Notes under the pieces: model-generated | Database searches by the model: none | What the model was told of the DNA's origin: nothing | Seen by the model: only the letters and a program-made list of their open reading frames with translations | Source of the DNA: Pigmentiphaga sp. H8 | GTDB taxonomy: Bacteria > Pseudomonadota > Gammaproteobacteria > Burkholderiales > Burkholderiaceae_B | Length of the DNA stretch: 64,000 nt | Reading direction: 5' to 3' | Assembly: GCF_003854895.1 (NCBI RefSeq) | Contig: NZ_CP033966.1 | Location: 5,580,001 to 5,644,000 of the forward strand | In this document: positions 17,257 through 25,426 of the stretch, piece after piece | How positions within the stretch are numbered: the stretch's first letter is position 1 | How the letters are laid out: every line of letters starts with the position of its first letter | Translations under genes and position numbers: made by a program

Positions 17257-18432
17257 TTACTTAATCTTTGCTGGATCTTTTACCGCTTCGATCTTGTCGA
17301 AGGGGACGTTGTACAGGCCACCGTTCACCCGTTCCACCTTGGTGATGTAGACGTTCTGCACCATCTCGCGCGTTTGCGGATCCAGCATGACCGGACCGCG
17401 CGGGCTGTCCCACTTCTGGCCCTTCATGGCGGCCAGCAGCTTGTCGCCGTTGGTGTCGCCCTTGGTGGCTTCGATGGCCTTGTAGATCAGGTGCATGCCG
17501 TCATAGCCGCCCACGCTGTGGAAGTTCGGGCGCATGCCCTTGTTGGCCTTGGCGATGCCGGCCACGTAGGACTTGTTGGCCGGATTGTCCAGCGCGGCGG
17601 AGTAGTGCATGGACGTCACCACGCCCAGCGCCACGTTGCCCATGTCGTTCAGCAGGTCGTCGTCGACCACGTCGCCGGTGCCGATCATCTTGATGCCGGC
17701 CTTGTCCAGGCCGCGCTCGGCGAACTGCTTCATGACCACCGAGCCCATGCCCGAGGGCACGAACACGAACACGGCGTCCGGCTTGGCATCGCTCACACGC
17801 TGCAGGAAGGGGGCGAAGTCGGGGTTGTTCACCGGCACGCGCAGTTCCTGCAGCACTTGGCCGCCGTTGGCGGTGAAGACCTTCTTGAACGAATTCTGGG
17901 CATCGATGCCGGGGCCGTAGTCGGCGACCAGGGTCACGACCTTCTTGATGCCATTCTTGGGCGCCCACTGGGCGATACCCAGGGTGACCTGCGGCAGCGT
18001 GAAGCCGGTACGCACCACATAGGGCGACTGTTCGGTGATCATCGCGGTCGCGGCAGCCATCACGACCATCGGCGTCTTGGCCTGGGTGGCGATGGGCGTG
18101 GTCGACAGCGCCAGCGGCGTCAGGCCGAAGCCGGCCAGCACGGCGACGCGGTCATTGATCACCAGTTCCTGCGCCAGGCGCTTGGTGGTATCGGCGACGT
18201 TGGCATCGTCCTTGATGATCAGCTCGATCTTCTTGCCGGCCACGGTGGTGCCGTGTTCGGCCATGTACAGGCGGACGGCGGCTTCGATCTGGCGGCCGGT
18301 GGACGCGAACGGGCCCGTCATCGGCAGAATGAGGCCGACCTTGACCACGTCCTGCGCGTAGGCGGGCACGGCGGCCGTGCCCGCCAGCATCAGCGCGGCT
18401 GCGATCTTGAGCAGATTGCGTTTGTTGTTCAT
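17257..18432 (-). CDS. livK: Branched-chain amino acid-type ABC transporter substrate-binding protein
   Basis: 391 residues from the ATG at 18432 (AAGGAGACACC upstream). Signal peptide cleaved near VPAYAQD (about residue 27). Periplasmic-binding fold of the LivJ/LivK type with the N-terminal VGLILPMTGPFASTGRQ and the lobe motif MAAATAMITEQSPYVVRT. First gene of the liv operon, 135 bp after a GntR regulator gene on the same strand. The ligand is not certain: homologues in aromatic degraders bind amino acids or aromatic acids. Confidence 0.9.
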   Translation of the reverse strand: MNNKRNLLKIAAALMLAGTAAVPAYAQDVVKVGLILPMTGPFASTGRQIEAAVRLYMAEHGTTVAGKKIELIIKDDANVADTTKRLAQELVINDRVAVLAGFGLTPLALSTTPIATQAKTPMVVMAAATAMITEQSPYVVRTGFTLPQVTLGIAQWAPKNGIKKVVTLVADYGPGIDAQNSFKKVFTANGGQVLQELRVPVNNPDFAPFLQRVSDAKPDAVFVFVPSGMGSVVMKQFAERGLDKAGIKMIGTGDVVDDDLLNDMGNVALGVVTSMHYSAALDNPANKSYVAGIAKANKGMRPNFHSVGGYDGMHLIYKAIEATKGDTNGDKLLAAMKGQKWDSPRGPVMLDPQTREMVQNVYITKVERVNGGLYNVPFDKIEAVKDPAKIK

Positions 18433-18567
18433 GGTGTCTCCTTGCTTACTCACCAGATGGGACGACGAGGGAAATCAGAGGCCAGGGGCCGCCGAAAAGC
18501 GCGGCATAGCGTATCAGCTTGTAAACGGCAAAAGTGACGCTTGCGGGTATTCCGCAGGCGCAAAACG

Positions 18568-19350
18568 TTATCGCGGTATGCGTCTGCGTATCAGTCGGGC
18601 TCCCGGAATCTGCGAGAACATGTCCTGGTTGCGCAGCACCGACTGCATGTTGCGGAAAGCGATGCGCGCGTGTTCGCGCATGATGGCTTCGGCACGCGCG
18701 CCTTCGCGGTTCTCGATGGCGGCCAGCACCATCCAGTGCTGGTCCTGCGCCACGATCAGGCTCAGCCAGGCTTCCTCGTCGTCGGCCTGGGCCTGCAGGA
18801 AACCATTGGGCGAGGCGAACGGCAGATTGGTCGCGCGCGCGATCTGGCGTTCGAGCACCGAGCTGCCCGGCAGGTAGTGCAGCATCTGGTGGAAGCGGCG
18901 ATTCAGTTCGATGTAGCTGGACAGGTCCGCGACGCCCTTGTCACGGCCCGTCAGGATGCGGTCGATCTCGGTCAGGCAGTCGCGCATCGCGTCCAGGTCG
19001 GCGGCCGACACGCCGCGCTCGGCGGCCATGCGCGCGGCCAGTCCTTCCAGCGTGCCGCGCACCTCGATGGAATCGCGTATCTCGGATTCGGTGAAGGCCT
19101 TGACCGCATAGCCGCCGGAGGGAATCACCTCCAGCAGGCCTTCGTCTTCCAGCCTGGCCATCGCGGCTCGGATGGGCGTGCGCGAGATGCCCAGGCGCTC
19201 GGCCACGCTGGGCTCGGACAGCCGCGCCCCGGGCGTCAGCTCGCCCGACAGGATCAATTCCCGCAAGCCCAGTTCGGCCGCGGTCGTTTGCGCACCGCCC
19301 GACTTGGCCTTGCCCTCGGCCCGGTCGCGCGCGGAAGCCCGCTCAGTCAT
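18568..19350 (-). CDS. GntR-family (FCD) transcriptional regulator
   Basis: 260 residues. The winged helix-turn-helix lies at about 25-90 (LSEPSVAERLGISRTPIRAAMARLEDEGLLEV). The all-helical FCD ligand domain follows, with metal-binding-type residues in ELNRRFHQMLH and the C-terminal MREHARIAFRNM. It is immediately upstream of livK in the same orientation and probably controls the liv genes. A CTGTATACAG palindrome lies about 130 bp upstream of its start. Confidence 0.9.
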   Translation of the reverse strand: MTERASARDRAEGKAKSGGAQTTAAELGLRELILSGELTPGARLSEPSVAERLGISRTPIRAAMARLEDEGLLEVIPSGGYAVKAFTESEIRDSIEVRGTLEGLAARMAAERGVSAADLDAMRDCLTEIDRILTGRDKGVADLSSYIELNRRFHQMLHYLPGSSVLERQIARATNLPFASPNGFLQAQADDEEAWLSLIVAQDQHWMVLAAIENREGARAEAIMREHARIAFRNMQSVLRNQDMFSQIPGARLIRRRIPR

Positions 19351-19480
19351 GCGGGCCTCGCATCGGGAAAGCGGATCGCGGACAGGAAGTCCGGACAGGC
19401 AAGGCGCCGTTGGCGCCCGGAATACGGCGGGGGGTAGTCATGTCTCCGTTACAGCTCTTTACCGCTTTACTGGATACAGA

Positions 19481-19490
19481 CTGTATACAG
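19481..19490. promoter_or_regulatory. CTGTATACAG palindrome, possible GntR operator
   Basis: Perfect 10-bp palindrome upstream of the GntR gene that starts at 19350. A second GTATAC occurs at 19546. FCD-type GntR proteins commonly bind short GTATAC-like dyads, so autoregulation is plausible; assignment is tentative. Confidence 0.4.
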
Positions 19491-19558
19491 AGATCCCGTT
19501 AAATAACAAGAACTTTGTACCCTGCCTAGGGAAAACGCCAAGCCCGTATACAACCCCG

Positions 19559-19591
19559 AAAAAAAGCGGCGCCCGATTCTGGACGCCGCCT
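19559..19591 (-). terminator. Intrinsic terminator of the glnK-amtB operon
   Basis: On the minus strand an 11-bp GC-rich stem (GGCGGCG against CGCCGC with wobble pairs) and a 6-base AGAATC loop are followed by seven T. It lies about 85 bp after the amtB stop. Confidence 0.75.
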
Positions 19592-19624
19592 CTGTGAACC
19601 CACTCCCGAAGTTGCCAGGATGCG

Positions 19625-19676
19625 GCGGATCCGGCTTTGCCGGTCCGCTCGCATCGCCCCCTGGGGGGCGCACGAA
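19625..19676 (-). repeat. Tandem-hairpin 3' element, copy 2 (after amtB)
   Basis: In minus-strand order, directly after the amtB stop: a CCCCCC-A-GGGGG hairpin, then the stem GCGGACCGGC / GCCGGATCCGC with an AAA loop (19625-19648). It shares order, sequence and gene-proximal position with the copy after livK at 17189-17256. Confidence 0.6.
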
Positions 19677-21014
19677 CTACGAGTGATAGGCGCTTTCCCC
19701 GTGGGTCGTGATGTCCAGGCCCTCGCGTTCTTCCTCTTCGGTCACGCGCAGCCCCAGCAGCGCATCGGCGATCTTGTAGGCGATCAGCGCGACGATGGTG
19801 GTCCAGACGATGGTGATGACCACTGCCTCGACCTGCACCCACAGCTGGCTGAGGATGGTCATGCCGTCCACGCCCGGGCCGCCCAGCACCTTGGCGTTGA
19901 AGATGCCGGTCAGCAGCGCGCCGACGATGCCGCCCACGCCGTGCACGCCGAACACGTCCAGCGAATCGTCCACCTTCAGCATGCGCTTCAGGCTGGTCAC
20001 GCCCCAGACGCAGATCACGCCCGCGGCCAGGCCGATCACCAGCGCGCCCACCGGGCCGACCACGCCGGCCGCCGGCGTCACGCCCACCAGGCCCGCCACC
20101 GCGCCGGACGCGCCGCCCAGCATCGAGGGATGGCCGCGTACCGCCCATTCCGTGAAGACCCACGCCAGCACCGCGGCGGCCGTGGCGATCAGCGTGTTCA
20201 TGAAGGCCAGCGAGGCGACGTTGTTGGCGGCCAGCGCCGAACCCGCGTTGAAGCCGAACCAGCCCACCCACAGCAGCGAGGCGCCGATCATGGTCATGGG
20301 CAGGTTGTGCGGCGACAAGGCTTCCTTGCCGAAGCCGATGCGCTTGCCGATGACATAGGCGCCGATCAGGCCCGCCACGCCGGCGTTGATGTGCACCACG
20401 GTGCCGCCCGCGAAGTCCAGCGCGCCGCGCTCGAACAGGAAGCCCTTGACCTCGCCGCCGAACCACACCATGTGCGCGATGGGAATGTAGGCGAAGGTGA
20501 ACCACAGCACCATGAACAGCAGGATGGCCGAGAAGCGCGCGCGTTCGGCGAAGGCGCCCACGATCAGCGCGCAGGTGATGCCGGCGAACGTCGCCTGGAA
20601 GGCCGCGAAGCTGAGCTCGGGCACGGTGCCCGACAACGGGAAGGTCCCGGTCTCGGCATCGAACAGCCCCTTCAGGAACAGCCGGTCAAGCCCGCCGAAG
20701 AAGGCATTGCCTTCGGTGAAGGCCAGCGAATAGCCGTAGATGAACCACAGCACGACGATCAGCGAGAACGTGACCAGGACCTGCATCAGGACCGACAACA
20801 TGTTCTTGCTGCGCACCAGGCCGCCGTAGAACAGCGCCAGGCCGGGCACCACCATCATCAGCACCAGGATGGTGGACGTGCTGAGCCAGGCCAGATCGGC
20901 CCCGACCAGCGTGGGGGCGGCATCCTCCGCCAGCGCGGGCGCGGCGAACAGCGCCAGTGCCAGCGCCAGTCCCGCCCCAAGGGCTTTCATCGATGAAGCA
21001 TGCGTTGTTTTCAT
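19677..21014 (-). CDS. amtB: Ammonium transporter
   Basis: 445 residues from the ATG at 21014. A cleavable leader (residues 1 to about 29, ending ALAED) precedes eleven membrane helices. Amt hallmarks: FYGGLVRSKN, the Asp in GALDFAGGTVVHINAG, and the pore twin-His region with VFGVHGVGGIVGA. It conducts NH3/NH4+ across the inner membrane and is gated by the PII protein made from the gene 16 bp upstream. The operon starts at torF behind a sigma-54-type promoter. Confidence 0.95.
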   Translation of the reverse strand: MKTTHASSMKALGAGLALALALFAAPALAEDAAPTLVGADLAWLSTSTILVLMMVVPGLALFYGGLVRSKNMLSVLMQVLVTFSLIVVLWFIYGYSLAFTEGNAFFGGLDRLFLKGLFDAETGTFPLSGTVPELSFAAFQATFAGITCALIVGAFAERARFSAILLFMVLWFTFAYIPIAHMVWFGGEVKGFLFERGALDFAGGTVVHINAGVAGLIGAYVIGKRIGFGKEALSPHNLPMTMIGASLLWVGWFGFNAGSALAANNVASLAFMNTLIATAAAVLAWVFTEWAVRGHPSMLGGASGAVAGLVGVTPAAGVVGPVGALVIGLAAGVICVWGVTSLKRMLKVDDSLDVFGVHGVGGIVGALLTGIFNAKVLGGPGVDGMTILSQLWVQVEAVVITIVWTTIVALIAYKIADALLGLRVTEEEEREGLDITTHGESAYHS

Positions 21015-21030
21015 TTTTTGAATCGTCCTA

Positions 21031-21369
21031 TCAGAGGGCGTCCTTGCCGGTTTCCCCGGTACGAATCCGGATGACCTGTTCCAGCGGAAAGACGAAGACC
21101 TTGCCGTCGCCGATCTTGCCGGTGCGCGCCGAGGTCTCGATGGCCTCGATGGCACGGTCCACCAGATCGTCCGCCAGGGCGATCTCGATCTTGACCTTGG
21201 GCAGGAAATCGACGACGTATTCGGCGCCGCGATACAGCTCGGTATGGCCCTTCTGGCGGCCGAAACCCTTGATCTCGGTAACGGTGATGCCCTGGACTCC
21301 GATGCCGGAGAGGGCTTCGCGTACCTCGTCAAGCTTGAAGGGCTTGATGATTGCAGTGATGAGTTTCAT
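21031..21369 (-). CDS. glnK: PII nitrogen regulatory protein
   Basis: 112 residues from the ATG at 21369, the exact family length. The T-loop carries Tyr51 (uridylylation site) in TELYRGAEYVVDFLPK; the PROSITE-type signature TGKIGDGKVFVFPLE is complete. Being directly upstream of amtB marks it as GlnK type, which plugs AmtB when nitrogen is ample. Confidence 0.95.
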   Translation of the reverse strand: MKLITAIIKPFKLDEVREALSGIGVQGITVTEIKGFGRQKGHTELYRGAEYVVDFLPKVKIEIALADDLVDRAIEAIETSARTGKIGDGKVFVFPLEQVIRIRTGETGKDAL

Positions 21370-21432
21370 GACGAACCCCACATGGTGATGAATCGAAATG
21401 GCTGACCGGCGCGGCCTCCCGGCCGCGCGGGG

Positions 21433-22155
21433 TCAGAACGCCTTGCTCAGGCCGAGCACCGCGCCGAAGCGGCCGGCGTTCTTGCCCTTGTTGGTGATGA
21501 CCCAGTCCTTCTTGCTGGTGGTCACCAGCGAAAGCCCCAGGATCCAGCCGTTCAGGTCCTTGGTCACGCCCGCCTTGTAGTCGACGTAGTGGTCCAGGCC
21601 GGTCGCGTCGTTCTTCAGCTTCTGGTAGCCGACGTGGGCATTCGCGCCCCAGCCGTCGCCCAGGTCGAAGGCGGCGCCCAGGTCCAGGTAGTAGTTGTTC
21701 TTGCTGTTGGGCGCGCCGAAGAAATCGGTCATGCCGTGCGAATACTTCAGCGTGAACGGGCCCCAGCCCACCGCGCCGTACAGCTCGAAGTTGTCGATCG
21801 TGCTGCCGTTCAGCTTGGAACCGGGGTAGTAGTAATACAGGCCGCCCACGTCGAAGGCGAAGTCCTCGTACTTGAACTTGTAGCCGCCGTAGAAATCCAT
21901 CTCCAGGTTGCCGCCGCTGAACAGCTCGCTGGCGACGTTGGAGTTCCAGTTGCCCAGGTAGAAGCCGGACTTGTGGGCGAAATCGAAGCCGCCTTGCATG
22001 GCCGGCTTGAGGTTGGTCTGGCTGAAGCCGCGGAAACGGTAGTCGCTGAACAGGCCGGCATTGCCCGTGAAGGTGAAGTCGGGCTCCGGGTCGGCGGCGT
22101 AGGCGGTCGAGGTGGCGCACAGGGCCAGGGCGGTCGCAAGCAGGGTCTTTTTCAT
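21433..22155 (-). CDS. TorF-family putative outer membrane porin
   Basis: 240 residues. Signal peptide MKKTLLATALALCATSTAYA, then FTGNAGLFSDYRFRGFSQT, the hallmark of the TorF/Gcw_chp family, and alternating beta strands with a C-terminal Phe. Function is not established biochemically; in Burkholderiales it stands upstream of glnK-amtB, suggesting a role in passage of nitrogen compounds. It is first in the operon and lies 108 bp downstream of a predicted sigma-54 promoter. Confidence 0.88.
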   Translation of the reverse strand: MKKTLLATALALCATSTAYAADPEPDFTFTGNAGLFSDYRFRGFSQTNLKPAMQGGFDFAHKSGFYLGNWNSNVASELFSGGNLEMDFYGGYKFKYEDFAFDVGGLYYYYPGSKLNGSTIDNFELYGAVGWGPFTLKYSHGMTDFFGAPNSKNNYYLDLGAAFDLGDGWGANAHVGYQKLKNDATGLDHYVDYKAGVTKDLNGWILGLSLVTTSKKDWVITNKGKNAGRFGAVLGLSKAF

Positions 22156-22263
22156 CTGTCGTTCCAGGGCGGGTTGTCAGCCAGGCGGTCCAGTGCGTGG
22201 GTGGCGCAACTGGCGTGGTCACGGGGCCTGCGCGGTCAGGCGGACCCCGGTTGACTGTTACTG

Positions 22264-22279
22264 AGCATTTCCCGTGCCA
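22264..22279 (-). promoter_or_regulatory. Predicted sigma-54 promoter for torF-glnK-amtB
   Basis: The minus strand reads TGGCACG, then GGAA, then ATGCT. This matches the consensus TGGCACG-N4-TTGCW at all but one base of the -12 element, with the invariant GG and GC kept. It points at torF (start 22155). NtrC-type control of glnK-amtB fits; no canonical NtrC dyad is certain. Confidence 0.65.
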
Positions 22280-22442
22280 GCTTGCTTTCCCCATGGAACG
22301 CACCACCCTCGCCCCTTCCGGCGACCCAAGTTGGTGCACATGGGGTGCGCATCCCCGGCGGCCGCACCATGTCGTGGCGCAGGCGTTCGTTCCCGTGCCG
22401 GACTACACTGGAGGCCGGCAGCCGACTTAAAGGACAGACACC

Positions 22443-22709
22443 ATGATCAATCGCACCGACTGGTTCGAAGACCTGCAGAAGAACATCTCCGACCTGATCG
22501 CCCGCAGCCCGGCGGCCGACATCGAGCGCAACGTCAAGGGATTTCTGGGTCAGACCTTCACCAAGCTGGATCTGATCACCCGCGAGGAATTCGACATCCA
22601 GACCGAATTGCTGGCGCGTACGCGGGCCAAGGTGGATGCGCTGGAAGCGCAGGTGCAAGGGTTGGAGGCGCGGGTGATCGCGCTGGAAAATCGTTCGTCA
22701 CAAGCCTGA
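22443..22709 (+). CDS. ubiK: Ubiquinone biosynthesis accessory factor UbiK (BMFP domain)
   Basis: 88 residues. The N-terminal amphipathic part (DWFEDLQKNISDLIARSP) and the C-terminal coiled coil (TRAKVDALEAQVQGLEARV) match the UbiK/YqiC family. In E. coli UbiK binds UbiJ and supports aerobic ubiquinone synthesis. Single-gene unit, divergent from torF; a short GC hairpin follows at 22722. Confidence 0.9.
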   Translation: MINRTDWFEDLQKNISDLIARSPAADIERNVKGFLGQTFTKLDLITREEFDIQTELLARTRAKVDALEAQVQGLEARVIALENRSSQA

Positions 22710-22721
22710 TGGCAAAAACAT

Positions 22722-22740
22722 AGCGGCGCCACGCGCCGCT
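22722..22740 (+). terminator. Short GC hairpin after ubiK
   Basis: AGCGGCG and CGCCGCT pair around CCACG just after the ubiK stop and before the convergent aldolase gene. No T-tract follows on the plus strand, so its strength as a terminator is uncertain. Confidence 0.45.
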
Positions 22741-22772
22741 GAGTGCCCTGCATCTGCGTCGGAACCCGGGGA

Positions 22773-23576
22773 TCAGAACCACCGCCGCATGAAGGTCGTG
22801 CCTTTGAGTTCTTTCAGCACCGGCTTGACCGAGCGGATCAACAGGCCGAAGTCCGAACCCAGCCCGATCATGCCGAACCCCTGATCGCGCCGCTTGAGCG
22901 CATCCGCATCGTCCATGGCCATGATGCCGCTGACGATGCCCCTGGCCTGAGCCATTTCCCTGACTTTCAGGATTTCTTCGGCCACCCCCGGAGATTCCCA
23001 CTGCCCGAGGCAGCCGTGGCTGGCCGACAGATCCGCCGGGCCGAAAAAGATCGCGGGCAGGTCGGGCACCGCGAGGATGTCGGCGGCAGCCTCGATGGCA
23101 TGCACCGTCTCGATCAGCGGGATCACCATCGTTTCTTCGTTGGCCGTGGCCAGGTATTCGTCCATCCTCAAACCCCAGCGCAGCGCACGTTCGCCGCCGA
23201 TGCCGCGTATGCCCTGAGGCGGATATTTGCCATAGCGCAGTCCGGTGCGCATTTCCTCGGCCGAGTTCACCAGCGGCAGCAGCACGCCGTCCACCCCCAT
23301 GTCCAGGCAACGCTTCAGGTAGTCCGGCGTGGTGGCGGGCACCCGCGCCAGCACCGCGGTGCCGCTGCCCTTCGCGGCCCTGGCGTGGTTGGCCACATCC
23401 TTGTAATCCAGGGCGCTGTGTTCGAGATCAAGGCAAACCCAGTCCAGGCCAAGCTCGGCGGCGATCTCGGTCACCGCGGGCGTGGGCAGAGTGACCCACA
23501 GGCCATAGGCGCCGCGGTTCTCCCGCCAGAGCTGGCGCAAGGGATTGTGATAACGCGTGTCCACGCTGCTGTTCAT
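22773..23576 (-). CDS. HpcH/HpaI-family aldolase/citrate lyase
   Basis: 267 residues, the usual size of class II 2-oxo-acid aldolases of the HpaI type. Motifs: GLDWVCLDLEHS, VLARVPATTPDYLKRCLDMGV, GVLLPLVNSAEE, PPQGIRGIG, the metal-site Glu in PLIETVHAIE and GPADLSASHG. It splits 4-hydroxy-2-oxo acids to pyruvate and an aldehyde with a divalent metal. It is divergent from a GntR gene and could finish ring degradation started by the Rieske dioxygenase operon nearby; substrate unproven. Confidence 0.9.
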   Translation of the reverse strand: MNSSVDTRYHNPLRQLWRENRGAYGLWVTLPTPAVTEIAAELGLDWVCLDLEHSALDYKDVANHARAAKGSGTAVLARVPATTPDYLKRCLDMGVDGVLLPLVNSAEEMRTGLRYGKYPPQGIRGIGGERALRWGLRMDEYLATANEETMVIPLIETVHAIEAAADILAVPDLPAIFFGPADLSASHGCLGQWESPGVAEEILKVREMAQARGIVSGIMAMDDADALKRRDQGFGMIGLGSDFGLLIRSVKPVLKELKGTTFMRRWF

Positions 23577-23613
23577 GAAAGCCCCCTAGGCTGTTTATGA
23601 GAGGATACTTGAT

Positions 23614-23632
23614 AAAGTATATAATATACTTT
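23614..23632. promoter_or_regulatory. 19-bp palindrome containing a TATAAT, probable GntR operator
   Basis: AAAGTATAT (23614-23622) and ATATACTTT (23624-23632) are exact inverted repeats around one A. TATAAT (23620-23625) is embedded, so a bound repressor would block transcription. It lies between the aldolase gene (start 23576) and the divergent GntR gene (start 23660). Confidence 0.65.
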
Positions 23633-23659
23633 CTATCACTCTACGCCATCCTGCCGCTC

Positions 23660-24337
23660 ATGTCCAAGCTTCCGCTCGCCCCCCGCTCCGTCAGCGATCG
23701 GATCCATGAACTTGTGCGGCACGAGATCCTCGGCGGCAAATACCTGCCCGGCGACGTTCTGCGCCAGGACGATCTGGCCGCCCGCTTCGGCGTGAGCAAG
23801 ATCCCCCTGCGGGAGGCCTTCTCCAGGCTGGAGAGCGAGGGCATGCTGGTCCTGCGCCCGCGCCGCGGCTATGCGGTGGCATCGCTGGATCAGGCGGAGA
23901 TCGTCGAGATCTTCGAATTGCGGGCATTGATCGAGACCCATGCGGCGCGCCTGGCGGCCGAACACCACCAGGAAGAAGACGCCGGACGGGTAACCCGGCT
24001 GGCCGGCGACATGATGGCGCTGGATCGAAACGCCGCCGACTATCACAGCCGGTGGTGCCAATTGAACCGGGACTTCCACGGCGCCATCATCCAGGCCTGC
24101 CGTCAGCGGCACGTCATCCGCATGGCGCTGCAATTGCGCGACATCATCGAACCCTACATCCGGCTGGACACGACCATGTCAACCAGCGACGCCGCGGCCG
24201 ACCGCGAACACAACCAGATCGCCACGGCTTTCGTAGCCCGGAACAGCGGTCTGGTCGGGGCGCTGAGCGCCGCCCACTGCTACCACACACGGGACCGGCT
24301 GCTGGCCTCGCTGCGCGCGCAGGGCCGGGCAGCCTGA
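23660..24337 (+). CDS. GntR-family (FCD) transcriptional regulator
   Basis: 225 residues from the ATG at 23660; the longer upstream reading passes through the operator and is rejected. Winged HTH at about 10-70 (LRQDDLAARFGVSKIPLREAFSRLESEGML), FCD domain with CQLNRDFHGAII and SAAHCYHTRDRLL. It likely controls the divergent aldolase gene and, because TATACTTT half-sites recur at 26.7 kb, possibly the Rieske dioxygenase operon too. Confidence 0.9.
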   Translation: MSKLPLAPRSVSDRIHELVRHEILGGKYLPGDVLRQDDLAARFGVSKIPLREAFSRLESEGMLVLRPRRGYAVASLDQAEIVEIFELRALIETHAARLAAEHHQEEDAGRVTRLAGDMMALDRNAADYHSRWCQLNRDFHGAIIQACRQRHVIRMALQLRDIIEPYIRLDTTMSTSDAAADREHNQIATAFVARNSGLVGALSAAHCYHTRDRLLASLRAQGRAA

Positions 24338-24341
24338 CGCG

Positions 24342-24671
24342 CTACCAGCCCAGCAGCATGCGCGCCGCCACCATGGCGCCAGTCCCGCAGGCGATGGTCG
24401 TCAGTATGTTCCTGCGCCACAGATAACTGAGCAGGCCCACGGCCGCCCCCAGCAGCTTGGCATCCGGGACCGACGCCACGAGTTGGCCATGGGTCATCAG
24501 CACCTCGGGTACCACCACCGCCATCAGCGCGGCCAGCGGTGCATAGCGCAAGCCTTCCCGCAGCCAACCCGGCATGGGGATGTCGCGCGCGGGCCAGAGG
24601 AACAGGCCGCGACAGACCAGCGTCACGGCCGCCAGGCCCAGGATGGCGATCAGGCTCTCGTGAAAACTCAT
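24342..24671 (-). CDS. azlD: AzlD-family branched-chain amino acid exporter subunit
   Basis: 109 residues with four hydrophobic segments; FHESLIAILGLAAVTLVCR and LREGLRYAPLAALMAVVVP match AzlD. The ATG overlaps the azlC stop (ATGA at 24668-24671). Together with AzlC it forms a small two-subunit exporter of branched-chain amino acids or similar compounds. It ends 4 bp from the convergent GntR gene. Confidence 0.88.
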   Translation of the reverse strand: MSFHESLIAILGLAAVTLVCRGLFLWPARDIPMPGWLREGLRYAPLAALMAVVVPEVLMTHGQLVASVPDAKLLGAAVGLLSYLWRRNILTTIACGTGAMVAARMLLGW

Positions 24672-25426
24672 TTCCGGCCCCTTGGCCTGGCCGCGTCCAT
24701 GAGCACGCCGGCCGTGACCGCCGCCCCGATGGCGACGAGTATGTTCAACTTCATCGGCAATCCGTAGGCGGCCACCGCGGCGCCCCCCGCGACCACCGCC
24801 GCAACGTAGGTAGACGGCCCGCGCAGCAACGGACATGCGAGTCCGAGCAGCGCCATTGTCCCCGCGAACCCCACGCCCCACGACTCGGGCACGGCTTCGC
24901 CGATCAGAATGCCGGCAATGGACGACACCTGCCACGTTGCCCAGTTGGTCAACGCGGCTCCCCAGAAATAGCGCACCTGCCCGGGACCCGGCGCCGCCAC
25001 GGGAAACTTGCGCATGAAGATGACATAGAGCGTGTCGCCCGAAAAGTAGCCGAGCGACAGCCGCCTGGCTCGCGGTAAATGGCCGAAATAGGGACGCCAT
25101 TGCACGCTGAAGACGACGAAGCGCAGGTTCACGCACAAGGCCGTAGCCCAGATGACCCACAGCGGCGACCCGATGGCGATGAGCGGCAGGACCGCCAATT
25201 GCGCCGAGCCGGCAAAAACCAGCAGCGACATCAGGACAGCGACCGGAATCGGCAGGCCGCTGCGCAGCATGGCCACGCCGGCAACCGTGCCCCAGGCCGC
25301 GATGCCTATGGCCATGGGCAGATAGTCCCGCACGCCTTGCCAGTAATTCCGGTCGCGCCAGAACGGTCCGTCCACATCGGCGGCCGGCGCCGGTGCGCGG
25401 CCGGCACACTTGGTGTGGGCGTCCAT
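24668..25426 (-). CDS. azlC: AzlC-family branched-chain amino acid exporter subunit
   Basis: 252 residues. GVRDYLPMAIGIAAWGTVAG and LPIPVAVLMSLLVFAGSAQLA are the AzlC hallmarks, followed by further membrane helices and FSGDTLYVIFMRK. The ATG at 25426 overlaps the reductase stop by one base (TGATG). Being co-translated with a dioxygenase reductase is unusual; it may export an amino-acid-like substrate or product of the oxygenase pathway. Confidence 0.9.
   Translation of the reverse strand: MDAHTKCAGRAPAPAADVDGPFWRDRNYWQGVRDYLPMAIGIAAWGTVAGVAMLRSGLPIPVAVLMSLLVFAGSAQLAVLPLIAIGSPLWVIWATALCVNLRFVVFSVQWRPYFGHLPRARRLSLGYFSGDTLYVIFMRKFPVAAPGPGQVRYFWGAALTNWATWQVSSIAGILIGEAVPESWGVGFAGTMALLGLACPLLRGPSTYVAAVVAGGAAVAAYGLPMKLNILVAIGAAVTAGVLMDAARPRGRK

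Larger units (their letters stand above)
19351..19676. other. 326-bp intergenic region between amtB and gntR genes
   Basis: Contains, from right to left, the 3' hairpin repeat after amtB (19625-19676), an intrinsic terminator for the amtB operon (19559-19591), and the promoter side of the gntR gene with a CTGTATACAG palindrome (19481-19490). No credible coding sequence is seen. Confidence 0.6.

Noticed and set aside
22335..22349. GCAC/GTGC dyad as an NtrC site upstream of torF
   Set aside because: TGCAC and GGTGCG are only 4 bp apart instead of the spacing in known NtrC sites, so it is not listed as a feature although the sigma-54 promoter is.
23597..23659. 21-codon N-terminal extension of the GntR gene
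   Set aside because: It would run through the 19-bp operator and TATAAT; the encoded residues do not fit a GntR N-terminus and the ATG at 23660 gives the normal length.
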